A DNA stretch of 17,716 nucleotides from Schlegelella_A sp031360885. GTDB taxonomy: Bacteria; Pseudomonadota; Gammaproteobacteria; Burkholderiales; Burkholderiaceae_C. The notes beneath the pieces are model-generated. The model made no database searches, was not told where the DNA came from, and was given only the letters and a program-made list of their open reading frames with translations. Every line of letters begins with the position of its first letter. Position 1 is the first letter of the stretch. Below are positions 7,400 to 15,075 of the stretch, in pieces. The stretch lies in NCBI GenBank assembly GCA_031360885.1, contig JANMCC010000096.1, forward strand, positions 1 through 17,716, written 5' to 3'. Position numbers and translations under genes: made by a program.

Positions 7400-10300
7400 T
7401 CAGCCCATCGTCATCAGGCTGGCGTTGCCGCCGGCGGCGGCGGTGTTGATGCTGAGCGAGCGTTCGACCACCAGCCGCTCGAGCGGAATCGAGGCCTCGC
7501 CGACGGCGAGCGCGGTCACGCCGACGATCGGGCCCGGCTTCGCCGCGATCGCGCGCAGCACCTCGAGCAGATCGGCCGGCGTGCCGTGATGCAGCACCGC
7601 GTCGAAGGCGACCCCCTTCAGCGTCCAGTCGCCGACCAGGGCGATGCGCTCGCGGGCCTCCTCGGGCAGGCGCTGCCACGACGCCCGCGCCGCGGCCGGC
7701 CAGAGCGCGCGGCTGCCGACCGCGAGCACTGCGGCGAGCTGCATCAGCCGGTCGCCGTCGTCCTCCGCCAGGCAGAGCACCGCCTCCCGCGGCGCCATCG
7801 CGTAGAGATTGGCCTCGCCGGTCGGGCCGGTGAGGGTGCGCCACGGCCCGACCGGAGATTGCATGGCGAAGCGGTCGATCGCCGCGATCCACTCGGCAGG
7901 CGCCGCCGGCTGCTGCGCCAGGGCCCAGGCTCGCAGGGCTTGCAGGCCGGGATCGACGCGGCCTTCGCCCACGGCCAGGCCGCGGATCGGCGCCACCGCT
8001 TCCGGACCCGAGGCAACGACCGCTGCGCGCGCGTCGCCGTCGGGCCGCGTCGCCAGCAGGCGCAGCAGGTAGAGCGGGCCGCCGGCCTTGGGCCCGGTGC
8101 CCGAGAGGCCTTCGCCGCCGAACGGCTGCACCCCGACCACCGCGCCGACGACGTTGCGGTTGACGTAGACGTTGCCGGCGTGCGCGGCGTCGACCACCTG
8201 CGCCACGGTCTCGTCGATGCGGGTGTGCACGCCGAGGGTGAGGCCGTAGCCGGTGGCGTTGATCTGGCCGAGCAGCGCGGCCAGGTCCTCGCGCTCGTAG
8301 CGCAGCACGTGCAGCACCGGGCCGAACACCTCGCGCTCGAGCTCGGCGAGGCGGCCGATCTCGATCACGGTCGGCACGACGAAGCTGCCGTGGCGGGTGG
8401 CGACGCTGTCGCCCTCGTGCTGGACGACACGCCGCCCGTTGGCGCGCATCGCCGCGATGTGGCGCTCGATGCCGGCGCGCGCCTCCTCGTCGATCACCGG
8501 GCCGACGTCGACCGCGAGCGCGCGCGTGTCGCCGAGGGCGAGCTGGCGCAGCGCGCCTTCGAGCATCTCCAGCAGCCGCGGCGCGAGGTCGCGCTGCACG
8601 CAGAGCACGCGCAGCGCCGAGCAGCGCTGGCCGGCGCTGTCGAACGCCGAGTTGACGACGTCGGCGACCACCTGCTCGGCGAGCGCCGACGAGTCGACCA
8701 CCATCGCGTTCTGGCCGCCGGTCTCGGCGATCAGCGGCACCGGGCGGCCGTGTGCGCCCAGCCGCCCGGCAAGGCTCTTCTGCAACAGCCGCGCGACCTC
8801 GGTCGAGCCGGTGAAGAGCACGCCCTGGACGCGGCCGTCGCCGACGAGCGCGGCGCCGACGGTCTCGCCGCGGCCCGGCACGAGCTGCAGCACGGCGCGC
8901 GGCACGCCCGCAGCATGCAGCGCGCGCACCGCCTCGGCGGCGACCAGCGGCGTCTGCTCGGCCGGCTTGGCGAGCACCGGGTTGCCGGCGGCGAGCGCCG
9001 CGGCGACCTGGCCGCTGAAGATCGCGAGCGGGAAGTTCCAGGGGCTGATGCAGACCACCGGGCCGAGCGGCCGGTGCGTCGCGTTGGCGAAGTCGCGCCG
9101 CACCTGCTGTGCGTAGTAGCGCAGGAAGTCGACCGCCTCGCGCACTTCGGACACGGCATTGGCGCAGGTCTTGCCGGCCTCGCGCACGAGCAGCGTGAGC
9201 AGCCGCTCGGTGTCGGCCTCGAGCCGGTCGGCGCCGCCTTCGAGCATCGCCGCGCGCTGCGCCGGCGGCGTTGCCGCCCAGGCGGCCGCGGCTTCGGCGG
9301 CGCAGGCGAGCGCGGCCTGCACGTCCGCGGCGGTCGCATCGCGGACCTGGCCGACGACGTCGTTGCGATCGGCGGGGTTGAGCACCGGCGCGGGGGCTTC
9401 GCCGGCCGCGTCGACGCCGAGCAGCGGCTCGGCCGACCACGCGGTGGCGGCATGCGCCGCGAACGCCGCGTCGAGTGCCTGCAGCTGCGTTTCGCCGGCC
9501 AGGTCGAGGCCGTGCGAGTTAACGCGGATCGCGCCGTACAGATCGCGTGGCAGGACGATCGCCGGATGCGGCAGGCCGGGCGCGCCTTCCTGCGCCGCGA
9601 GCTGCTCGACCGTGCGCACCGGGTTCTCGACCAGCGCCTCGAGCGGCACGTCGTCGCTCGCGATCCGGTTGACGAACGAGGTGTTGGCGCCGTTCTCGAG
9701 CAGGCGCCGCACGAGGTAGGCGAGCAGCGTGTCGTGCGTGCCGACCGGCGCGTAGATCCGGCACGGCCGGCCGAGCCTGCCTTCGCTCACCGCTCCGACC
9801 ACCTGCTCGTAGAGCGGCTCGCCCATGCCGTGCAGGCACTGGAACTCGTACTGGTCGTCGCGCCAGTCGGGTCCGGCGAGCGTGAAGACCGCGGCCAGCG
9901 TGTGCGCGTTGTGGGTCGCGAACTGCGGATAGATCTCGGCCGGCGCCGCCAGCAGCTTCTTCGCGCAGGCGATGTAGGCCACGTCGGTGTAGGCCTTGCG
10001 CGTGTAGACCGGGTAGCCGGCCTGGCCGTCGAGCTGGGCGCGCTTGATCTCGCCGTCCCAGTACGCGCCCTTGACGAGGCGGACCATCAGCCGGCGCTGG
10101 CTGCGCTTGCCGTGGTCGACCAGCCAGTCGATCACCGCGCGGCATCGCTTCGGGTAGGCCAGGATGACGACGCCGATGCCGTCCCAGCCCTGCAGACTCG
10201 TCTCGAAGCAGAGCCGCTCGAGCAGGTCGAGCGAGAGCTCGAGCCGCTCCGCCTCCTCGGCGTCGATGTTGAGGCCGATGTCGTAGCGGTGCGCGAGCTC

Positions 10301-11131
10301 GGCGAGCTGCAGCAGTCGCGGATAGAGCTCGCTCATCACCCGCGCGACCTGGGCCCGGCTGTAGCGCGGATGCAGGGCCGAGAGCTTGATCGAGATGCCC
10401 GGGCCCCGGACGATGCCGCGGCCCGCCGAAGCCCGGCCGATCGCGTGGATCGCCGCTTCGTACGACGCAAGGTAGGCCTCGGCGTCTCGCGCCGTCATCG
10501 CTGCCTCGCCGAGCATGTCGTACGAATAGCGAAAGCCCTCGGCCTCGCGCGGCTTCGCATTGGCGAGCGCCTGCTCGATGGTCTCGCCGGTGACGAACTG
10601 CTCGCCCATCAGGCGCATCGCCATGTCGACGCCTTTTCGGATCAGCGGCTCGCCGCCGCGGCCGACGACGCGGCGCAGCGCCGCGCCGAGGCCGACGTCG
10701 CTGTGGGTGGCGACGAGCCGGCCGGTGAGCAGGAGCCCCCAGGTCGCCGCATTGACGAAGAGGGAAGGGCTCTGGCCGAGGTGCGAGCGCCAGTCGCCGC
10801 TCGAGATCTTGTCGCGGATCAGCGCGTCGCGGGTCGCGGCGTCGGGAATGCGCAGCAGCGCCTCGGCCAGGCACATCAGCGCCACGCCCTCGCTCGAGCT
10901 GAGCGCGAACTCCTGCAGCAGGCCTTGCACGAGCCCGGCCCGGCCCGACTCGCGCGCCCGCTCGCGCACGCCACGCGCCACGCGCAGCGCGAGCGCGTGC
11001 GCGGCGCGATCGTCGGCCTCGGCGAGGCGCGCCTGCTCGAGCAGGGCCGGCAGCAGCGTCGGCTCCGGCGGCCGGGTGGCCGCGGTGATCGCCGCGCGCA
11101 GCGGCGAGGAGAGGAGGGGGGGCGTCAGCAA
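7400..11131 (-). CDS. putA: Bifunctional proline dehydrogenase / P5C dehydrogenase PutA without DNA-binding domain
   Basis: About 1243 residues. PutA oxidises proline to P5C with FAD, then the semialdehyde to glutamate with NAD, channelling the intermediate. The N-terminal helical region (GRAGLVQGLLQEFALSSSEG) is followed by the proline dehydrogenase barrel (RLVKGAYWD at about 350, RRLLENGANTSF at about 472). The aldehyde dehydrogenase domain has WNFPLAIFSG at 698, base E803 (AETGGQNA) and catalytic C837 (AGQRCSAL), 34 residues apart as expected. A C-terminal ALDH-like domain ends in SINTAAAGGNASLMTMG. The protein starts at LTPPLLSSPLRAAITAA, so the ribbon-helix-helix operator-binding domain of E. 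coli PutA (1320 residues) is absent. The start is inferred as TTG at 11131, with GGTAGG seven bases upstream; no ATG fits. It lies eight bases behind the SET gene. Confidence 0.95.
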   Translation of the reverse strand: MLTPPLLSSPLRAAITAATRPPEPTLLPALLEQARLAEADDRAAHALALRVARGVRERARESGRAGLVQGLLQEFALSSSEGVALMCLAEALLRIPDAATRDALIRDKISSGDWRSHLGQSPSLFVNAATWGLLLTGRLVATHSDVGLGAALRRVVGRGGEPLIRKGVDMAMRLMGEQFVTGETIEQALANAKPREAEGFRYSYDMLGEAAMTARDAEAYLASYEAAIHAIGRASAGRGIVRGPGISIKLSALHPRYSRAQVARVMSELYPRLLQLAELAHRYDIGLNIDAEEAERLELSLDLLERLCFETSLQGWDGIGVVILAYPKRCRAVIDWLVDHGKRSQRRLMVRLVKGAYWDGEIKRAQLDGQAGYPVYTRKAYTDVAYIACAKKLLAAPAEIYPQFATHNAHTLAAVFTLAGPDWRDDQYEFQCLHGMGEPLYEQVVGAVSEGRLGRPCRIYAPVGTHDTLLAYLVRRLLENGANTSFVNRIASDDVPLEALVENPVRTVEQLAAQEGAPGLPHPAIVLPRDLYGAIRVNSHGLDLAGETQLQALDAAFAAHAATAWSAEPLLGVDAAGEAPAPVLNPADRNDVVGQVRDATAADVQAALACAAEAAAAWAATPPAQRAAMLEGGADRLEADTERLLTLLVREAGKTCANAVSEVREAVDFLRYYAQQVRRDFANATHRPLGPVVCISPWNFPLAIFSGQVAAALAAGNPVLAKPAEQTPLVAAEAVRALHAAGVPRAVLQLVPGRGETVGAALVGDGRVQGVLFTGSTEVARLLQKSLAGRLGAHGRPVPLIAETGGQNAMVVDSSALAEQVVADVVNSAFDSAGQRCSALRVLCVQRDLAPRLLEMLEGALRQLALGDTRALAVDVGPVIDEEARAGIERHIAAMRANGRRVVQHEGDSVATRHGSFVVPTVIEIGRLAELEREVFGPVLHVLRYEREDLAALLGQINATGYGLTLGVHTRIDETVAQVVDAAHAGNVYVNRNVVGAVVGVQPFGGEGLSGTGPKAGGPLYLLRLLATRPDGDARAAVVASGPEAVAPIRGLAVGEGRVDPGLQALRAWALAQQPAAPAEWIAAIDRFAMQSPVGPWRTLTGPTGEANLYAMAPREAVLCLAEDDGDRLMQLAAVLAVGSRALWPAAARASWQRLPEEARERIALVGDWTLKGVAFDAVLHHGTPADLLEVLRAIAAKPGPIVGVTALAVGEASIPLERLVVERSLSINTAAAGGNASLMTMG

Positions 11132-11139
11132 GCCGGGGC

Positions 11140-11571
11140 CTACCAGTCGGGGTGGCGGGTTTCGCCCATGCGCGCGAACCAGTCGTTGCCGGGCGACTCG
11201 TGCCCGCCGCCTTCGGCGCTGTAGTTGACCGTCAGCTCCTCGCCTTCGGCGATCGGCCGGATGGCGACGAAGCGAAGCACCTTGGCCTCGTCGTCGCCTT
11301 CGTAGCGCATGTTCGCCGGGTTGCCGTGGTTGTACAGGCTGCCGTAGCCCAGGGCCAGGCAATGGCTCTGCTGGGTCCGGGCGAGGACGCCCCAGTTGAA
11401 CAGGACCTTGCGCACCTCGATCGGGATCTCGGCGAAGGTGGCGGTGAACAGGATGACCGGGCAGGACTCGACCGTCTCGCCCTCGGCATGGGGTCGGGTC
11501 GCATAGACGCCGCGGCCCTTGATCGTGCCGGTGTCGCGGACGAGGAGGTTCGGGTGGTGGGCGGAAGGCAT
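11140..11571 (-). CDS. Single-domain SET protein (putative protein-lysine methyltransferase)
   Basis: A compact protein of 143 residues made almost entirely of a SET domain. The sequence shows the N-terminal KGRGVYATRPHAEGE (18-32), the SAM/knot segment GYGSLYNHGNPAN (75-87, equivalent to the SYINHSCNPN motif) and GEELTVNYS (110-118, equivalent to GEELTYDYG). There is no pre-SET domain or zinc cluster, as usual for bacterial stand-alone members. SET enzymes transfer methyl groups from S-adenosylmethionine to lysines; the target here is unknown. The ATG at 11571 is chosen because the domain starts a few residues later, though no good ribosome site precedes it. putA follows after eight bases on the same strand, so the two are probably cotranscribed. 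Activity is not proven by sequence. Confidence 0.87.
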   Translation of the reverse strand: MPSAHHPNLLVRDTGTIKGRGVYATRPHAEGETVESCPVILFTATFAEIPIEVRKVLFNWGVLARTQQSHCLALGYGSLYNHGNPANMRYEGDDEAKVLRFVAIRPIAEGEELTVNYSAEGGGHESPGNDWFARMGETRHPDW

Positions 11572-11598
11572 CGGGAATTGTCGCCCGACACCGTAACG

Positions 11599-11623
11599 AA
11601 AAAGGGCCGCCCGAAGGCGGCCC
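11599..11623 (-). terminator. Strong rho-independent terminator with UUCG loop
   Basis: Read on the minus strand, GGGCCGCC and GGCGGCCC form a perfect 8-bp GC stem closed by TTCG, an exceptionally stable RNA tetraloop, followed by TTTTT. It lies 18 bases after the stop of the DUF4148 gene and terminates that transcript. The plus-strand side lacks a U-tract, so it is directional. It sits only 27 bases before the SET start codon. Confidence 0.9.
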
Positions 11624-11641
11624 TTGTCGGCAGTGGCGAGC

Positions 11642-12112
11642 TCAGCTTCCGGACGCGGCGCCGGGCGCGGTGGCGAGAACCGGGGCCGGCGTGCGGGCCG
11701 GTGCACGACGGGCGACGCGCACCATCTGGTCGTCGTAGTCGGTGCGGCGCAGCGTGCCGTCGCGGATTGCGGCGATCACGTCGGCCCGCACCTGTTCCCG
11801 CGGCAGGGTCGAGACGCGCAGCGTCTCCATGCCGCCCGGGTTGTAGCTGCGGCTGCGCAGCGGACCGATCAGCGCCGGATCGCGCGGCACTTTCATCTCG
11901 GCCACCACGTCAGCGCGGCTGCGGGTCGAGGGCGCCTTGAAGTCGTTGGCGTCGTAGTCGTAGTCGTTCTTGCGCAGCGTGGCGTCGGCCCGGGCCTGGG
12001 CCCAGGCCTTGTTGACTTCGGCCCGCGTCAGCGGCTTGGTTTCCTGGGCCACGGCGAGCGAGCTGGCCAGGGCCAGGGCGACGGTTGCGGCGTAGAGGAG
12101 CTTGGCGTTCAT
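11642..12112 (-). CDS. DUF4148 domain-containing secreted protein
   Basis: A protein of 156 residues. The N-terminus MNAKLLYAATVALALASSLAVAQ is a clear Sec signal peptide with a likely cut after AVA (residue 22), so the mature protein should be periplasmic. The mature part contains the DUF4148 pattern LTRAEVNKAWAQARADATLRKNDYD, and a related copy LPREQVRADVIAAIRDGTLRRTDYD near the C-terminus; a diverged middle copy (STRSRADVVAEM) may also be present. DUF4148 proteins occur in many copies in Burkholderiales and have no known function. The ATG at 12112 is preceded by an AAAGAAG ribosome site. It is a monocistronic unit closed by the terminator at 11599-11623, and is divergent from the LysR gene. 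Confidence 0.88.
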   Translation of the reverse strand: MNAKLLYAATVALALASSLAVAQETKPLTRAEVNKAWAQARADATLRKNDYDYDANDFKAPSTRSRADVVAEMKVPRDPALIGPLRSRSYNPGGMETLRVSTLPREQVRADVIAAIRDGTLRRTDYDDQMVRVARRAPARTPAPVLATAPGAASGS

Positions 12113-12122
12113 GATGAACTTC

Positions 12123-12134
12123 TTTCGATCGAAA
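12123..12134. promoter_or_regulatory. Perfect 12-bp palindrome TTTCGATCGAAA
   Basis: TTTCGATCGAAA is a perfect dyad lying 11-22 bases upstream of the DUF4148 start codon and touching its ribosome site. As DNA it could be an operator; as RNA it gives only a weak short hairpin. No regulator is identified. Confidence 0.4.
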
Positions 12135-12160
12135 AGTGACGATGAAGTGGACTGTAGGCA

Positions 12161-12172
12161 TTGCTCAAGCAA
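12161..12172. promoter_or_regulatory. Perfect inverted repeat TTGCT-CA-AGCAA
   Basis: A dyad of two 5-base arms with a two-base centre, in the middle of the 120-base region between the DUF4148 and LysR genes, where both promoters should lie. A TACAGT on the minus strand at 12151-12156 could be a -10 for DUF4148, placing this dyad in its spacer region. Confidence 0.4.
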
Positions 12173-12191
12173 CAATAAACAGGACGTGATT

Positions 12192-12204
12192 CAATTGCGA
12201 ATTG
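12192..12204. promoter_or_regulatory. Perfect inverted repeat CAATT-GCG-AATTG, candidate LysR site
   Basis: Two 5-base arms with a three-base centre, 28 bases upstream of the LysR start. It matches the interrupted AT-rich dyads that LysR-type regulators bind between themselves and a divergent target, so autoregulation is plausible. Confidence 0.45.
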
Positions 12205-12232
12205 CCAAAAGCGAAACAATGAAGGCCTTCCG

Positions 12233-13234
12233 ATGGACCGTCTGACGTCGATGCGCGTCTTTTCCCGGGTGATCGAGGAGGGCAGCTTCGCCGCCGCGGC
12301 GCGCGAGCTCAACCTCTCGCCGGCGGTCGTCACCCGGCTCGTTGCCGACCTCGAGGAGCACCTCGGCGTGCGCCTCGTCAACCGCACCACCCGACGCCTT
12401 TCCCTCACCGACACCGGCGAGGCCTACCTCGAGCGCGTGCGCCACGTGCTGACGGAGGTGGAGGAAGCCGAGGCCCAGGCCAGCGCCTCGAGCGCCGACC
12501 CCCGGGGAACGCTGCGCGTGCTCTGCCCTCCTGCCTTCGCCGTGCACCAGCTCGCCAAGCACCTGAAGACCTTCCGGGCGCGCTATCCGCGCGTCGCGAT
12601 CGAGCTCTCGGTGCCGGGCCCGGTCGAGACGGTCGACGAGAACTTCGACGTGACCATCCTCACCGAAGGCCGGCGCCCGCTCGAGGGCGGCTTCGTCGCC
12701 CGCCGCCTTGCCCGCTCCGAGGTGATCACCTGCGCCTCGCCCGAATACCTCGACCGGCGCGGCCGGCCGCAGCATCCGCGCGATCTGGTCGACCACGAGG
12801 CGATGGTGCCGAGCTTCCTGCGCGAGCTCACCTTCCACACCCGCAGCAGGCTCGACGGCGAGCCGGACGAATCGTTCACCCTCGATCGGCCGCGCGCCGG
12901 CCTGAGCACGGTGCACACCGACACGCTCTACGCCGCGGCCCTGGCCGACATGGGCATCACCGGGTTGCCCTCGTTCGTCGCCGAGGAGGCGCTGCTCGAG
13001 AACGCCCTGGAGCGGGTGCTGCCGTGCTGGCACCTGCTCAGCACGACGATCTACGCCGGCATGCCGACGAGAAAGCACGTGCCGGCGCGCACCCGCGTCT
13101 TCATCGACTTCCTGGTCGAGACCTTCGGCGGCGAAGACCGCGACCCCTGGCTGCTCGCCGCCGGCTGCGAAACGCAGCTCTCGGCGCCGGTGGCGAAGGC
13201 GGCGAAGAAGAAGACCGCGCTCGCGCTGGCCTAG
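12233..13234 (+). CDS. LysR-family transcriptional regulator
   Basis: A protein of 333 residues. The N-terminal winged helix-turn-helix (about 1-60) is typical: MDRLTSMRVFSRVIEEGSF, AARELNLSPAVVTRLVADLE and GVRLVNRTTRRLSLTDTG. A linker helix and the periplasmic-binding-like effector domain follow (about 92-295; GTLRVLCPPAFAVHQLAKHL, FDVTILTEG, ADMGITGLPSFVAEEAL). The sequence style is that of the CrgA/AaeR-like group, often linked to aromatic compounds, but no ligand can be named. The C-terminus has an unusual extra tail of about 30 residues ending in PVAKAAKKKTALALA. The ATG has GAAGG seven bases upstream. The divergent DUF4148 gene is the most likely neighbouring target. Confidence 0.93.
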   Translation: MDRLTSMRVFSRVIEEGSFAAAARELNLSPAVVTRLVADLEEHLGVRLVNRTTRRLSLTDTGEAYLERVRHVLTEVEEAEAQASASSADPRGTLRVLCPPAFAVHQLAKHLKTFRARYPRVAIELSVPGPVETVDENFDVTILTEGRRPLEGGFVARRLARSEVITCASPEYLDRRGRPQHPRDLVDHEAMVPSFLRELTFHTRSRLDGEPDESFTLDRPRAGLSTVHTDTLYAAALADMGITGLPSFVAEEALLENALERVLPCWHLLSTTIYAGMPTRKHVPARTRVFIDFLVETFGGEDRDPWLLAAGCETQLSAPVAKAAKKKTALALA

Positions 13235-13264
13235 CGCCTCGCCGTGGCCGGGCGGGCGCTCACC

Positions 13265-15046
13265 TCAGGCGAGCGGTGGCACCGGCGGCGGCAGCGTCTT
13301 GCACTCGGCGAACACGCGCACCGTGCAGTGCGCGCAGATGGCGCGGTCGAGCCGGTCGAAGATGGCGGCGATGGCCACATGCTTGGCCGGAAAGACGTGG
13401 TCGGTGCCGAGCTCGCCGAGAAATCCCACCCGCTGCCAGAGCTCGAGCACCGGTGCCCGCGGCCGGTGGAAGTAGAGGTCGCCGCCGGCGCCGCGGCGCT
13501 TGTGCAGCTCGTTCCTCCACATCTCGGCCGCCGCCAGGTCGATGAAGTTCATGCTCTTGGCCATGACCAGCAGGTGCTTCGGCGCCGCCAGGGGCGCGCG
13601 CAGGTCGTGCAGCTGCTCCTCGACGTGGGCGACGGCGCCGAAGTAGACCTCGCCCTCCATGCGCGCCAGCTTGAGCTGCGGGCACTCGCCGAGCGGCGCG
13701 GCGACGTCGGCGCGGACGATGAACGGCCGCCCCGGCGCCTCGGTGTCGAAGCCCATCACCTTCAGCGACGGCTTCGACGTGCGGTAGAGGTAGCTCAGCA
13801 GCGAGAGGATCGTGCCGAGCAGGATCGCGATCTCGAGGCGGATGGTCACCGTGGCGGCGAAGGTCGCGGCGGCGATCGCGAAGTCGCGGCGGCTGAAGCG
13901 CCAGAGGCGCTGCCAGCCCTCCCAGTCGAACAGCGACCAGGCGATCAGCAGCAGCAGACCGGCGATCGCGGCGAGCGGAATCAGGCCGAGCAGCGGCGCC
14001 ACCCCGGCCACGAGCAGGAGCAGCCAGCCCGAGGCGAACACGGCGGCCAGCGGGGTGCGCGCGCCGGCTTCGAAGTTCGGCATGGAGCGGTTGATCGAGC
14101 CGCAGGCGACGTAGGAGGAGGCGAAGGCGCCGACCAGATTCGACAGGCCCTGGCCGCGGAACTCGCGGTTCGCGTCGATGCGCTGCCCGGAGCGCTCGGC
14201 CACCGCCTTGGCGATCGAGATCGACTGCGCCAGCGTGACGATGGTGAGGGCGAAGGCGATGCCGAGCAGGTCGGGCAGGCGCCCTGGATCGAAGGCGGGC
14301 CACTGGAAGTGCGGCCAGGCCGCCGGCACCTTGCCGAGGACCGCGATCGCGCCGCCCGGGTCGCGCGCGCCCGGCCACCAGCGGTTGATCGCCGCCGCCA
14401 GCGCCGTCGCGGCCACCAGGCCGATCAGCATCTGCGGCAGGCGCGGCCAGGTCCGGCGCAGGGCGAGGGTCGCGGCGATCGTGAAGGCAGCGACCGCGAG
14501 GGTCGCGAGCGAGGCCTCGGGCAGGTGCTCGAACAGCGCCGACAGCAGCGCGCCGACGCGGTGCTCGCCGATCGCGACGCCGAGCAGGTTGGGCAGGCTG
14601 TGCACGACGATCAGCGCGGCAGCGCCGCTGGTGAAGCCGCGCAGTGCGGCCGGCGAGATGAAGTTCGCCAGCCCGCCGAGGCGCAGCGCGCCGATCAGCC
14701 ATTGCATCGCCCCGACGAGCAGCGTCACGCCGAGGGCGAGCTGGATGTAGACCGGCGAGCCGACGAGGGCCAGCGGCGCCAGCGTCGCGAACAGCGCCAG
14801 CGAGATCATGTTGGTCGGCCCGGAGACGACGTGCAGGCTGGAGCCGAACAGCGCCGCGACGACGCAGGGCACGATCGCCGTCGCCAGCCCGTACTCCGGC
14901 GGCAGGCCGGCGAGGGTGGCGAAGGCGAAGCTCTGCGGCAGGACCAGCAGGGCGCCGAGGACGCCGGCCACGGCGTCGGCGCGAAGCGTGCGGCCGTCGA
15001 CGCTTCGAACCCACGGTCCGAACAGGCGCGAGGCGATCTCGATCAT
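13265..15046 (-). CDS. SulP-family inorganic anion transporter with STAS domain
   Basis: A protein of 593 residues. The N-terminal part (about 20-425) is a series of hydrophobic segments with SulP signatures: VLPQSFAFATLAGLPPEYGL, VVSGPTNMISLALF, ISPAALRGFTSGAA, and SNLVGAFASSYVACGSINRS. The C-terminal STAS domain (about 458-568) contains GEVYFGAV and SMNFIDLAAAEMW. Family members carry sulfate, bicarbonate or other anions across the inner membrane; the substrate cannot be read from sequence. After the STAS domain comes a short tail with C571-x-x-C574 and C582, which could bind a metal or act as a redox site. It follows the flavoprotein reductase gene after 29 bases on the same strand, so they may share a transcript. 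The ATG at 15046 has no obvious ribosome site. Confidence 0.92.
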   Translation of the reverse strand: MIEIASRLFGPWVRSVDGRTLRADAVAGVLGALLVLPQSFAFATLAGLPPEYGLATAIVPCVVAALFGSSLHVVSGPTNMISLALFATLAPLALVGSPVYIQLALGVTLLVGAMQWLIGALRLGGLANFISPAALRGFTSGAAALIVVHSLPNLLGVAIGEHRVGALLSALFEHLPEASLATLAVAAFTIAATLALRRTWPRLPQMLIGLVAATALAAAINRWWPGARDPGGAIAVLGKVPAAWPHFQWPAFDPGRLPDLLGIAFALTIVTLAQSISIAKAVAERSGQRIDANREFRGQGLSNLVGAFASSYVACGSINRSMPNFEAGARTPLAAVFASGWLLLLVAGVAPLLGLIPLAAIAGLLLLIAWSLFDWEGWQRLWRFSRRDFAIAAATFAATVTIRLEIAILLGTILSLLSYLYRTSKPSLKVMGFDTEAPGRPFIVRADVAAPLGECPQLKLARMEGEVYFGAVAHVEEQLHDLRAPLAAPKHLLVMAKSMNFIDLAAAEMWRNELHKRRGAGGDLYFHRPRAPVLELWQRVGFLGELGTDHVFPAKHVAIAAIFDRLDRAICAHCTVRVFAECKTLPPPVPPLA

Positions 15047-15075
15047 GGGCCGCGATTGTGCGGCCCGGGCAAAGC

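Noticed and set aside
7586..11224. Plus-strand open frame of about 1200 codons antisense to putA
   Set aside because: No recognisable motif, composition typical of the antisense of GC-rich coding DNA, and putA on the other strand is certain.
11132..11362. N-terminal extension of PutA into the SET gene (ATG-type starts upstream)
   Set aside because: The upstream residues are Arg-rich out-of-frame translation of the SET gene and show no ribbon-helix-helix pattern.
13231..13300. Hairpin between the LysR and SulP genes (CTCGCC with GGCGAG)
   Set aside because: Only six paired bases around a loop of about 25 bases and no U-tract in either direction, so not a credible terminator.
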